Of a stretch of 64,000 bases of DNA, positions 46,929 through 54,957 are shown piece after piece. The first letter of the stretch is position 1. Each line of letters opens with the position of its first letter. The notes under the pieces were generated by a model that was not told where the DNA came from, searched no databases, and saw only the letters and a program-made list of their open reading frames with translations. A program made the translations under genes and the position numbers. Origin of the DNA: Cristatella mucedo (lineage: Eukaryota; Bryozoa; Phylactolaemata; Cristatellidae); contig WPIO01000012.1 of assembly GCA_009760855.2 (NCBI GenBank), positions 4,794,001 through 4,858,000 of the forward strand. Reading direction: 5' to 3'.

Positions 46929-47748
46929 AACTAACTATCCTCCAATAATACTTGGTCCTAAATCAGGGTATAAAAAAGTTGGGCTAAGAAGAATAGAATT
47001 TACTTACACGTATAAAAGCATTGTAAAAATTACCGCGTTAGAAAACGATATGCTTTGGTTTAAAAATAATCATACATCAGCTAATAACTACTCCATTTCT
47101 GTTCCTCCTGGTTATTATGATAGTGTTAGACTTGTTGCAGCATTAAATAAAGGATTAGATGGTGCTGTATCAATCTACAATCCTTCAAGAAGAGAAAGTA
47201 CTGGAATTATTTTTAGTGTTGGTGAAGGTGATAAAATAGTTATGAAAGTAGTGGGTGAATACGTTGTTTTACTAGCAAGTGATATATCTGGTGTTATTCA
47301 TAACATTGGAGATACCCATGGCTTTAATACAAAGGAGCAAGGAACATACGCCCCTGATTACGATTATGGTGATGGAAGAGAAGAAGATAAAACAAATGAA
47401 AAATCACATTACTTAGCTGGAACATACACAGCCTGGAATAAAATGAAATCATCTAATTTCAATGACATTGAATGGATCAGTGTTGATTGTGACATAGTTA
47501 ATCCTCATCTTAATTATCTTGAGAGAAGAAAAGGATTTTTAGAACAATCTTTATCTTTATATACTATTGATGCAAAGGATATATCAGCAGGAGAAAAAGT
47601 TGATTTACATATTCCAAATGTAATGCATCTACCAACAAGGGGTGATATAGAAGGAATAAGTAGTTTTATGATTACTTTAACAGATCAAAATGGAAGCAAA
47701 CTCGACGCTATTACAGATGTTATAGCTACAATAGAAATTTCAAAGTAG
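46888..47748 (+). CDS. Penton-like minor capsid protein, intact paralog
   Basis: 286 residues with ATG behind AATATAGGAA. Beta-rich, with LRRIEFTY near residue 33, an acidic loop DYDYGDGREEDK around 155-170 and the closing strands FMITLTDQNGSKLDAITDVIATIEI, the usual end of Polinton penton-like proteins. It is the intact partner of the decayed gene before it. Four GTATAGAA-like units lie in the 60 bp upstream of the start. It probably forms vertices, or a vertex variant together with the protein at 44602. Confidence 0.72.
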   Translation: MKITLLGASNKDYKTNYPPIILGPKSGYKKVGLRRIEFTYTYKSIVKITALENDMLWFKNNHTSANNYSISVPPGYYDSVRLVAALNKGLDGAVSIYNPSRRESTGIIFSVGEGDKIVMKVVGEYVVLLASDISGVIHNIGDTHGFNTKEQGTYAPDYDYGDGREEDKTNEKSHYLAGTYTAWNKMKSSNFNDIEWISVDCDIVNPHLNYLERRKGFLEQSLSLYTIDAKDISAGEKVDLHIPNVMHLPTRGDIEGISSFMITLTDQNGSKLDAITDVIATIEISK

Positions 47749-47757
47749 TATAGAGGA

Positions 47758-48347
47758 ATGGGGAGCTATGGAAGGATTGGACATGTGAATACGAGAGGAA
47801 AGTATCACGGGTCTGGAGTTTTAGATAAAGTACTCGATGGTGTTGCGAAAGTAACACCTGTTTTAACTGGATTAACTGGATTAAGTATGAACATTGCTAA
47901 TAAAGGAATTGAAATGCATCAAGCAAGGAAACTTACTGAACTACAAACAAAGAAAGAAAAGATAGATCAAGAATACGCAAACAAACGAAGAGAGATGGAT
48001 GATAAACTTGAAGAGGAAAGAAGAAAGAAAGAACAAGAATATGAAATTGAGAAACGAAAAAAAAGAAGATTATGATAGAAAGATGAAAGAAATGGATCTA
48101 GAGATTAAACGTGCAATGCTTGATAAACTTAAACCAAAAACTAAAAGAGAAAAAAAAGATAACAATTGAAGAGGAAGAAGTAGATTATTCAGAAGCTCTT
48201 AAAGAAAATGATCCAAAAACATATAAAGAAATTGACAAAGTAGTAAAAGAGAAAGCTGTTGTTCCTTATACTCCTCAGAGGAGCGATGGATATGGTGGAA
48301 GTATAAGGAAAAAGATTGGAGCTGGTTTATATATTCAAAGTAAATAA
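47758..48347 (+). pseudogene. Coiled-coil structural protein candidate, frameshifted
   Basis: ATG behind AGTATAGAGGA, 10 bp after the penton-like gene. The N terminus has a Gly/His/Arg-rich stretch (GKYHGSGVLDK) and a hydrophobic amphipathic segment (VTPVLTGLTGLSMNI). A long charged coiled coil (KKEKIDQEYANKRREMDDKLEEER) follows. Two shifts at A-runs (near 48058 and 48153) split the rest; the last frame ends DGYGGSIRKKIGAGLYIQSK. Its place between penton and major capsid suggests a virion or scaffold protein. Function not established. Confidence 0.55.
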
Positions 48348-48377
48348 ATAAATTTTTCTTTTTTATATAGAGAAAGA

Positions 48378-49916
48378 ATGACGAACGCGGATATTAGTAC
48401 TATAACTGAACTTGGATACCACGATTACCCTAATTATAAACTTAAAGACTATCAATTCAGAGAGTATTATCCATCTGGTGTAAGAGAAGATGATAAAAAT
48501 GACAATAAATTGCTTACATTCACAGTACCAGGTGAACAAGGAGTGTGTTATGTTCTGTCTGATGGTTATCTTTTACTTGAAGGAAGGGTTGGTGGAACAC
48601 CAGCAAATTCGGCTGATTCACCAACAACACTTAAAAGATCACTTGCTTTAGGACTAGTTAATAACGCTTGAGCATGGTTGTTTAGTAGTATGAAAGTTAG
48701 ACTTGGTGCTGAAGAAATTGAAAGTCTTCCATTAAAAGAAGCTATTGGAACCGTTTCAACAATTATGGGACTTCTATGCTATCCAAATGATTATAATAGA
48801 ACTGAAGGACCTGCGACTGGATGGAAAAAAGATGAAGCAAATGAATTGGGTGATTTGACTTCAAATCTTGGATCATATACTAGCCCCGAGGCTTCTAAAG
48901 CATCAACCTCAAACAATGGTTTCATCTATAGAAGAGGCCTTATAAACAATGCTGTTGAAGCAGATGCAGACGTTGGATCATTTACTATTGGAATACCTCT
49001 TGTAAGACTTTCTGGTTTTTGTGCTGATATGAATAAAACTCTTGATAATATTCCTTTTACTCTTGAACTAACAAGAATTGGAGGAGATGATAAAAACTTT
49101 ATCTTGACTGGAGATTCAGCAGCGGTTGGTACAACTACAAATACTATTATAACTAAAGCACCTAATGCTACTTTTACGGGTGCTGCAAACGTTGGTGCTT
49201 ATATTACTTTCAGAGTTGCTATGTCAAAAATGAGACTAGTTGTTCCATGTGTAACACCTAAAGAAAGTATACAAAGATCACTTGCTGAATTTTCAAGTGA
49301 AAGAGCAAAGAAAATAAAACTAAACTATAGAGTTAGGCGACATGACTGTATAACTTTAACAAGTCTCAACCAAGGAACTAGATACATTAAAACTCTAACA
49401 ATTCAAAACAACATTGATAAAGTTAGATGGTTAATCGTTGCCGCTCAAAATGCTAATAAATATGATAGCTACACAGGTAATCAATGTACTTACAACCATT
49501 GTGATATTAAGGGTGTTTACTTATACGCCCACGGATCAAAGAAATATCCAGCTTTTCAGAGAGAGTGTGAGTTTAAAAAAGGAAGGCGTTTTCAATCTTA
49601 CACGGATTTCATAAATTTTAGAAAGCAGTATCTCGGTATTAATGAAATTGTTGAACCCATTGGCGTTGGTTATAATGAGTGGTTATCACTTTATCCAATT
49701 CACGTTATTGATCTCCAATACAACGATGAACCTCTTAGAATATCAACAACACTTGATGTGACCATTGAGTTCAATAGCAGTGCTATTCCAGCTAGTGGTG
49801 TTATGGTTCATCACATATCTATTTGTGAGAATACTGCTGAACTAACTTCCAATGGCTCAGGTGCTAATTTCACTTGTGCCAAGGGTAATATGGTTTACGA
49901 AGGAAAAGATTTTTAA
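48378..49916 (+). pseudogene. Major capsid protein (double jelly roll), one in-frame TGA
   Basis: A 512-codon frame with ATG behind TTATATAGAGAAAGA. The beginning (YKLKDYQFREYYP, GDKxxL-type strands) and the second half (IGVGYNEWLSLYPIHVIDL, NDEPLRISTTLDVTIEF, IPASGVMVHHI) match Polinton major capsid proteins, including the conserved YPxxVxDL segment and the IPAxxxxxH strand. The capsomer is a trimer of two jelly rolls. A single TGA at 48669-48671 lies in NNA-stop-AWLF within the first jelly roll; the frame is otherwise open. Length is normal for the family. Confidence 0.88.
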
Positions 49917-49940
49917 TAAGCATTATAATAACTAAATATA

Positions 49941-50795
49941 ATGCAAAAAAAAATTTTTATTCAGGGGTCTGATGAGTGGAAGAAGGCTATGAAGTTAAAT
50001 ATTGGAGGGTCGGAAGTGTATTCAGTTTTAGGTGATGATATGGTATTTGGCTCTCAAATTGATTGTGACATTGAATTAATTTCAAATAGAAAACTAAAAA
50101 AATATATTGCTAGCTCTCAACCTATAAGATTTTCTCAGATGATGTTTGGAAAAGTATTCGAGCCAATAGCAGCTAAATTTTTAGAAATGAAGTTGAATAG
50201 AAGTATTGAGAATTCAAATGAGTGTTTTACTAGTGATGGGGTTTATCGTTATTCTCCAGACGGTATTATTGATCAAGATACTCTAATAGAGATACAATGT
50301 TTATGGAGTAGAACTATTGTAAAAGATTTTATTCCAAAACAATATATTGCACAATGCCTACTTGGTTTACACGTCTTAAAGCTTAGCAGATGTTTTTATA
50401 GTGAATTTGAAATATTCGTTCCAGGTTTGAATTGCTATGATGTACCTAAAGACTATGTTGCTGCAGGAACAGTTAGAATTCCAACGACTTATGAATTTGA
50501 TATACCAATACGTGAACCTCTTTTTATGTTTTTACTTAAAGATGAAAAGTACTTTGAATTCGAATTTGATATAATTTCTGAATATGGTCGTTTTAACAAT
50601 AAAAAAACTTTTGGTTATGATATCAAATACTATATTAAAAAAGTAGAGATACAAGTAGTTGAAGAAGAAGATCCACTTAGATTTGTAAGAATTATTCTAG
50701 TGGTTAAAGAAGTGTTAGAGAGATCTAAAATATTAATAAATAATTATATAGATGAACAAAAAGTTTCACAGCGAGGACTATGTATCGAAGAATAA
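49941..50795 (+). CDS. YqaJ-like PD-(D/E)XK nuclease
   Basis: An intact 284-residue frame. The N terminus has GSDEWKKAMKLNIGGSEVYSVLG, the usual YqaJ opening. GKVFEPIA contributes Glu74, SPDGII gives Asp107 and LIEIQC gives Glu117; PKQYIAQCLLG supplies the Tyr-x-x-Gln motif. The lysine normally two residues after the Glu is Gln119 here. Such enzymes are 5'-3' exonucleases of viral recombination systems related to lambda exonuclease. The Lys-to-Gln change may reduce catalysis or be a family variant. The last 44 bp overlap the fiber gene. Confidence 0.8.
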   Translation: MQKKIFIQGSDEWKKAMKLNIGGSEVYSVLGDDMVFGSQIDCDIELISNRKLKKYIASSQPIRFSQMMFGKVFEPIAAKFLEMKLNRSIENSNECFTSDGVYRYSPDGIIDQDTLIEIQCLWSRTIVKDFIPKQYIAQCLLGLHVLKLSRCFYSEFEIFVPGLNCYDVPKDYVAAGTVRIPTTYEFDIPIREPLFMFLLKDEKYFEFEFDIISEYGRFNNKKTFGYDIKYYIKKVEIQVVEEEDPLRFVRIILVVKEVLERSKILINNYIDEQKVSQRGLCIEE

Positions 50796-51600
50796 TGGTT
50801 TCATTCTTTCAGACCTTGACGCAAGTGGTAATAGAATTATAAATTTAGGTGACCCCGTTAACGATTACGACGCTGTTACAAAGGCTTATGCTGACGCTAA
50901 CTTTGTTGTTAATACAGGAATAACAGTGAATCTTGGAGGAAAACGTAGTACAAATCTTGGTGCTGGAATTAATCCTACGGATGGTGTAAATGTTTCACAA
51001 GTAAATAATTATGTTAAGAAAAGTGGAGACACACTGTTGGGAGATCTAGATATGAATGGAAAAGCCATAACATCTACTTATTGGAATTCAGGAAATACTA
51101 ATCCAGTAGTCTTAAACGATGACTATTGTGTTACTTATGGTGGCCTAAAACGAGATGTATTACTTAAGGGGTTTTCTTCAACAACAAATATCAATATGGG
51201 TGGTAACTCGATTACTAATGTTGCAGAGCCTGTAAACCCTTTGGATGTTGCTACAAAGAATTATGTGGATAAAACCCTTAAAAAAATAACGAAAGTAATA
51301 TCAATCTCAATGGACCCTAAAGCATTAAACTTTATTTTAAATCTATCAACCCCCTATTCATGGACAAATAAAATATCTCCGCCTATAATGATCCTTAACG
51401 TTATGGCTGTAGGATCTTCTAATTGTGTATTTCTAAAACCTAATACTGATACAACAATCGTCTCCGGTGATGTAAGGGCTATAAATACTTCAACAACTGG
51501 TGTTAACTTAAAATTTTCTAGGTTACCTACAGAGTATTACTTCGTTGATAGCACAGGAAAATTAAAGGTAAATCTCTTGGTTAGTTATGTACCCTCCTGA
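50752..51600 (+). CDS. Fiber protein, intact
   Basis: 282 residues with ATG directly behind TTATATAG, inside the end of the nuclease gene. The shaft-like N-terminal two thirds has LGDPVNDYDAVTKAYAD (31-48), LGAGINPTDGVNVSQ (69-83), SGDTLLGDLDMNGKAI (91-106) and VAEPVNPLDVATKNYVD, the phage tail-fibre type repeat also seen in fiber genes A and B. The C-terminal ~100 residues are beta-rich (head-like) and end LLVSYVPS. It probably mediates attachment. This is the only open fiber gene of the element. Confidence 0.75.
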   Translation: MNKKFHSEDYVSKNNGFILSDLDASGNRIINLGDPVNDYDAVTKAYADANFVVNTGITVNLGGKRSTNLGAGINPTDGVNVSQVNNYVKKSGDTLLGDLDMNGKAITSTYWNSGNTNPVVLNDDYCVTYGGLKRDVLLKGFSSTTNINMGGNSITNVAEPVNPLDVATKNYVDKTLKKITKVISISMDPKALNFILNLSTPYSWTNKISPPIMILNVMAVGSSNCVFLKPNTDTTIVSGDVRAINTSTTGVNLKFSRLPTEYYFVDSTGKLKVNLLVSYVPS

Positions 51601-51786
51601 AAAGTATAAATGAACTGTTAACACTATTAGCTCTTTTAACTTTGTTGCTTTATACTTACCTTTAACAATCGGAAATGATTTAGAAATGCAACAGATGGCT
51701 TCATGATCTAAACAATGATGCAAAGAAGTAGAACAACATTGTTTTTTTAAGTGTTTCTTAACCAGTGAATACAGTTTAGTTGGTTT
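51601..51786. other. Short intergenic region
   Basis: AT-rich, with no open frame of note. Confidence 0.5.
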
Positions 51787-52019
51787 TTATTTTTTATAAT
51801 AATTAAAATTTATGTTGCAGTACGAACAGATTATGCAGTGGTTGTTACGAAAAAGGTTAGAATCAAATTCAGTTTCTTCCATATCTTTATCACAGATACA
51901 GCAACGTATTTCATATTTCTGTTTTGGTTTTTTCTTTTTGGTTTACAATATGGATGACCTGTTTCAAGGTATTCAACTTCACTAAATGTGTTTAAGCATG
52001 TATCACAAAATATTTCCAT
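51787..52019 (-). pseudogene. Small zinc-finger protein, frameshifted
   Basis: ATG at 52019 behind TTCTATAGAG. The first frame has FCDTCLNTF and a following H-x-x-x-C (HPYCKP), a plausible C2HC finger. After a shift near 51925 the other frame has CCICDKD and then HCIICSYCN before a stop at 51787. The Cys/His pattern predicts two zinc modules in about 77 residues. It is divergent from the integrase, with 10 bp between start codons. Possibly a regulator; function inferred only from the fingers. Confidence 0.55.
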
Positions 52020-52029
52020 TCTCTATAGA
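52020..52029. promoter_or_regulatory. Shared palindromic CTATAG promoter motif
   Basis: The 10 bp between the divergent start codons are TCTCTATAGA. CTATAG is its own reverse complement, so both genes have a TATAGA-like motif immediately before ATG from the same bases. Confidence 0.6.
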
Positions 52030-52893
52030 ATGTCGTTCTTAACTCTAAATGAAAGAAAAAAAGAAGGTAAATTCAATCCTGACTCAGATATAAGTCAAGT
52101 ATTCAAACCAAAACCTAAGAAAATTCCACAAGGTTTCTTTAATATTGTTGAGCCTAATGAAAATCATCAAGCAGACATTCTGTATATGCCTAATGATTCT
52201 GGATATAAATATGCTTTGAGTGTTATTGATGTTGCTAGTAGATATAAAGAATCAAGACCTCTTAAAAAAAAGTCTTCTAAAGAAGTGACAAAAGCATTAA
52301 TAGATATCTACAGTAAAGGTCCTTTGAAGTGGCCAAAGAAAATGACAGTTGATCCTAGATCAGAGTTTAAAGGTGAGTTTGCTAAAGAAATGAAAAAACA
52401 TGAAACAAAAATCATCAATGGTACTACTAAAAAGAGTGTTGCATTAGTTGAAAGAATGAATAGAACAGTTGCTGAGAGAGCATTTATTGCTCAGTATGAA
52501 AAAGAATTAGAAAGTATTAATAAAGGAGATTATACTAGAAATAAAGAGTGGGTTGATAATCTACCAAAGATCATTGAGTATCTAAATAATAGTGTTACAA
52601 GAATGATTGGTGAAGAACCTGCAAAGGCGATAAAAAAAGAAAAAGTAAAACTAAAGAAACCAAAATATCATGGGGAAAAGCTATTAGAACTTGGGACGAC
52701 TGTTAGGTATTTGTTAGAACCGGGTGAGGGAGAAGGTGAAAAGAGAAGAAGAGCTACTGATCCAATATGGAGTCTAAAAAAACATAATATTGTTAGAATA
52801 AAGGTATTAAAACAACAACCAGCTAGATATTTCGTAAATGATGTTAAGAAAAGTTTTGTTAGAGAGGAGTTACAAGTTATCAACCAACATTAA
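52030..52893 (+). CDS. int: rve integrase (DDE)
   Basis: An intact 287-residue frame; the start at 52030 follows TCTATAGA. The catalytic core has Asp49 (HQADILYM), Asp108 (VDPRSEFKG) and Glu141 (LVERMNRTV), a D-58-D-32-E spacing close to retroviral and Polinton integrases. The C-terminal SH3-like region (DPIWSLKKHNIVRIKVL...ARYFVND) is present. An N-terminal HHCC finger is not evident. It joins the terminal inverted repeats to host DNA, giving the 5-bp duplication seen here. It is one of the few core genes without a break. Its 3' end overlaps the convergent gene at 52880. Confidence 0.93.
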   Translation: MSFLTLNERKKEGKFNPDSDISQVFKPKPKKIPQGFFNIVEPNENHQADILYMPNDSGYKYALSVIDVASRYKESRPLKKKSSKEVTKALIDIYSKGPLKWPKKMTVDPRSEFKGEFAKEMKKHETKIINGTTKKSVALVERMNRTVAERAFIAQYEKELESINKGDYTRNKEWVDNLPKIIEYLNNSVTRMIGEEPAKAIKKEKVKLKKPKYHGEKLLELGTTVRYLLEPGEGEGEKRRRATDPIWSLKKHNIVRIKVLKQQPARYFVNDVKKSFVREELQVINQH

Positions 52894-53278
52894 TTTCAGT
52901 TTGTGAGTTTCCTAATACAATTCCTTCAAACTCTTCTTTTGTAATTTCATCATCGGATAAAGCGTTCGTAATCCTTGATATAATTTCAGAGTTGGAACTT
53001 AAAGCATTTCTTGTACGTTTGTCTATTTCTGATAGAACACCGTCAACTGACGCAAACATTACTGATAGGGCTGAAAAGAAAGTAACAGCATGGGTAATAG
53101 ATGGTACTACTTGAACATAAGTACTTGAAACGGTTACTCCTAACGCTATCACTATATTTATAAATCTAATTGCGTATCTAGCTCTTGTTAATTTTATTAA
53201 GCATCCCCTAATTTTGTTATTAAACTGAACAGTCTCTTCATATTTTTTAACAGCAAAATCTTGTCTCAAATCCGGCAT
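52880..53278 (-). CDS. Two-transmembrane protein next to right terminus
   Basis: 132 residues with ATG behind TAAATAGAA. A basic amphipathic N-terminal helix (NKIRGCLIKLTRARYAIRF) precedes two hydrophobic segments at about 45-60 (INIVIALGVTVSSTYVQVV) and 65-80 (AVTFFSALSVMFASV). A charged helical tail follows (DGVLSEIDKRTRN...DDEITKEEFEGIV). This resembles short two-TM proteins of the SLATT/holin type in shape only. It lies 60 bp inside the right terminal repeat and is convergent with integrase. Role unknown; an effector or envelope-interaction role is speculation. Confidence 0.6.
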   Translation of the reverse strand: MPDLRQDFAVKKYEETVQFNNKIRGCLIKLTRARYAIRFINIVIALGVTVSSTYVQVVPSITHAVTFFSALSVMFASVDGVLSEIDKRTRNALSSNSEIISRITNALSDDEITKEEFEGIVLGNSQTEINVG

Positions 53279-53337
53279 TTCTATTTAAAATAAAAAAGTT
53301 TTTATATCTATTTTAATTTTCAAACTAACGCTAACGA

Positions 53338-53460
53338 TTGAATTCAGTGATGAGAGAATTTTTCCCTTTGCGATATCGGGTAATTTTTTGACAACCGATG
53401 GTGGAGCCGAGGTTGGCGAAAAATTAGACGATGTCGTAAAGGGGAAAATTCCTATCATCA
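53338..53460 (-). repeat. Right terminal inverted repeat, palindromic
   Basis: Reverse complement of 30355-30477 with six substitutions over 123 bp. It shows the same internal palindrome (GATGAGAGAATTTTTCCC... against ...GGGGAAAATTCCTATCATC). Confidence 0.95.
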
Positions 53461-53465
53461 CGGCT
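53461..53465. other. Target-site duplication, right
   Basis: CGGCT, matching 30350-30354. Confidence 0.85.
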
Positions 53466-53627
53466 TGTAGGCGCATTCGTATCCATGCCTTGGTTGACCC
53501 AGACTCTTATGTTTTCTGCAGTTTGATTTCCTAGAGAAACAACTCCCAGTTTTATCGTGATAGTAAATAATTACTTAACCACAAACCGCATAACGCAAGC
53601 AACCTTATCCGGCAAACCATACAATAT

Positions 53628-53631
<4 letters not shown>

Positions 53632-53664
<33 letters not shown>
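53632..53664. repeat. (AT)n microsatellite
   Basis: ATATAT tract in otherwise featureless right flank (53466-53854). Confidence 0.9.
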
Positions 53665-53668
<4 letters not shown>

Positions 53669-53854
53669 GTTGTACAGCAGCCTAATTCAGGCTGTTGATA
53701 CGTAGTGCATACTAACGTTTTGCATCTGTGGCATGAACAAATTGAGTTCCCTGGACTATCAGACATTTAAGCGAAAGGTTTGCAACCGATGTTAACAGTT
53801 TGAAATCTACAGATGCCAGATTATGCTTCGCAAATTAAGTCATAACCAACTGCT

Positions 53855-54062
53855 AAGTTTGTGCGAGCAGTCGCGCTCAGATCAAGACGGCTCAGGCAGA
53901 TGCCGTTTGTTACGGAAACGCGGAACCGGGCCGCACGGCCAGAACGCAGGCTGGGAAGCAGCTGCTGTAAGTGGGTCCGCTGTTCTTGCTTCAGCGGCTT
54001 CCGCTGGACTAGGCCGCTGTCATGTTACAGCAGAAACAACACCAACGTACAGAGTTCGGAAT
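53855..54062 (+). repeat. Dispersed repeat, copy 1
   Basis: Shares CAGATCAAGACGGCTCAGGCAG, GGGCCGCACGGCC and GGGTCCGCTGTTCT...CGGCTTCCGC with the reverse complement of 59280-59490. Class unknown. The region 54063-54724 after it shows nothing recognisable. Confidence 0.7.
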
Positions 54063-54724
54063 TAAAATGGCTAGACCTTCGTAGAAACAATTGAGTAAAG
54101 ACCATCAAAGTTATCCACTCACTTGCTTTAGCCAGTTGCAGGATTAATTATTTTAATTATTAACACACTGTTTGACATACATCGGAGCTTTTTGAAGCCG
54201 ATTTAGCATCGAAGTGTGCTTCGGACTTTCCAGTGCTCAGCAATGGATTGCCGTGGTGACCAAGGCCCCTGTGATCTCTTTGCATTCGGTGTACGTTAAT
54301 AGCGGAATTAAATGTTTCAGTATTCAAAAAGATATTACGGTTATTGAGTTTAAGCCAGCCATTCGAGGGCTGAGACAAAATTCACCTATAGTCTGGAGCT
54401 CGTTATTCAATAGCCTTGTCTGGCGTCTCTCCGTCTCAATGTTGCTGGAGTGAACCCCTTTTCGTTTCAGCTTCTTTACGTTCGAGATTTTTTTTTATTT
54501 GCCTATCAGATGAACTAGCTGTGTACTGAAAGTTTTCCATTACGTCTCAACCATATAACTAAACGGGGAAACATAAAACTAAGCAGAGAAAATGCATCGC
54601 TCACTTCGCACAAATTTGGCAGCTTTTCAAGCTGCAGACGTAGCCACCCCATGCGGAAGCGCTTGAGGCACTCAAGCGACAGCCGATGGGTCATAGTGCA
54701 GACCGCTCGAGCTGCTAAAAATAC

Positions 54725-54957
54725 TACTGATTCAACAGCCTCTTTTACATAGCGACAGAAGAGCCTTTACTGTTTTTTATAACCACCTCTTGCCGCGGAA
54801 ATAGAGGGTTTTGCATAGCGACAGAAGAGCCTTTACGGTTATAACCACTGCTTGCTGCGGCAATAAAGGATTTCCCACTGTAGGATCCGAGCCCACAACT
54901 TCGAGACCGAGGTCGTGAAAAGCAACCGCCTTACCTAGTGTGCCATAACAGCTCATG
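54725..54957 (-). mobile_element. SINE-A copy with internal duplication
   Basis: Minus-strand head with CACACTAGGTAAGGCGG and CACGACCTCGG/CGAAG arms. The body segment ATAGCGACAGAAGAGCC is present twice (about 54751 and 54817), a ~65-bp duplication relative to other copies. Confidence 0.7.

Larger units (their letters stand above)
30355..53460. mobile_element. Polinton/Maverick (adintovirus-like) provirus
   Basis: The boundaries are set by 123-bp terminal inverted repeats and a CGGCT duplication. The interior is far more AT-rich than either flank. It carries the full Polinton core: protein-primed DNA polymerase B, rve integrase, FtsK/HerA-type packaging ATPase, adenain-like protease, double jelly-roll major capsid protein and penton-like proteins. 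Extras are PLA2, fibers, a YqaJ-like nuclease and an HNH-AP2 endonuclease. At least 14 in-frame stops and about ten frameshifts lie in its genes, so this copy is probably defective. Near-identical termini and a perfect target duplication argue for recent insertion. Some homopolymer frameshifts could be assembly errors. Confidence 0.95.
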
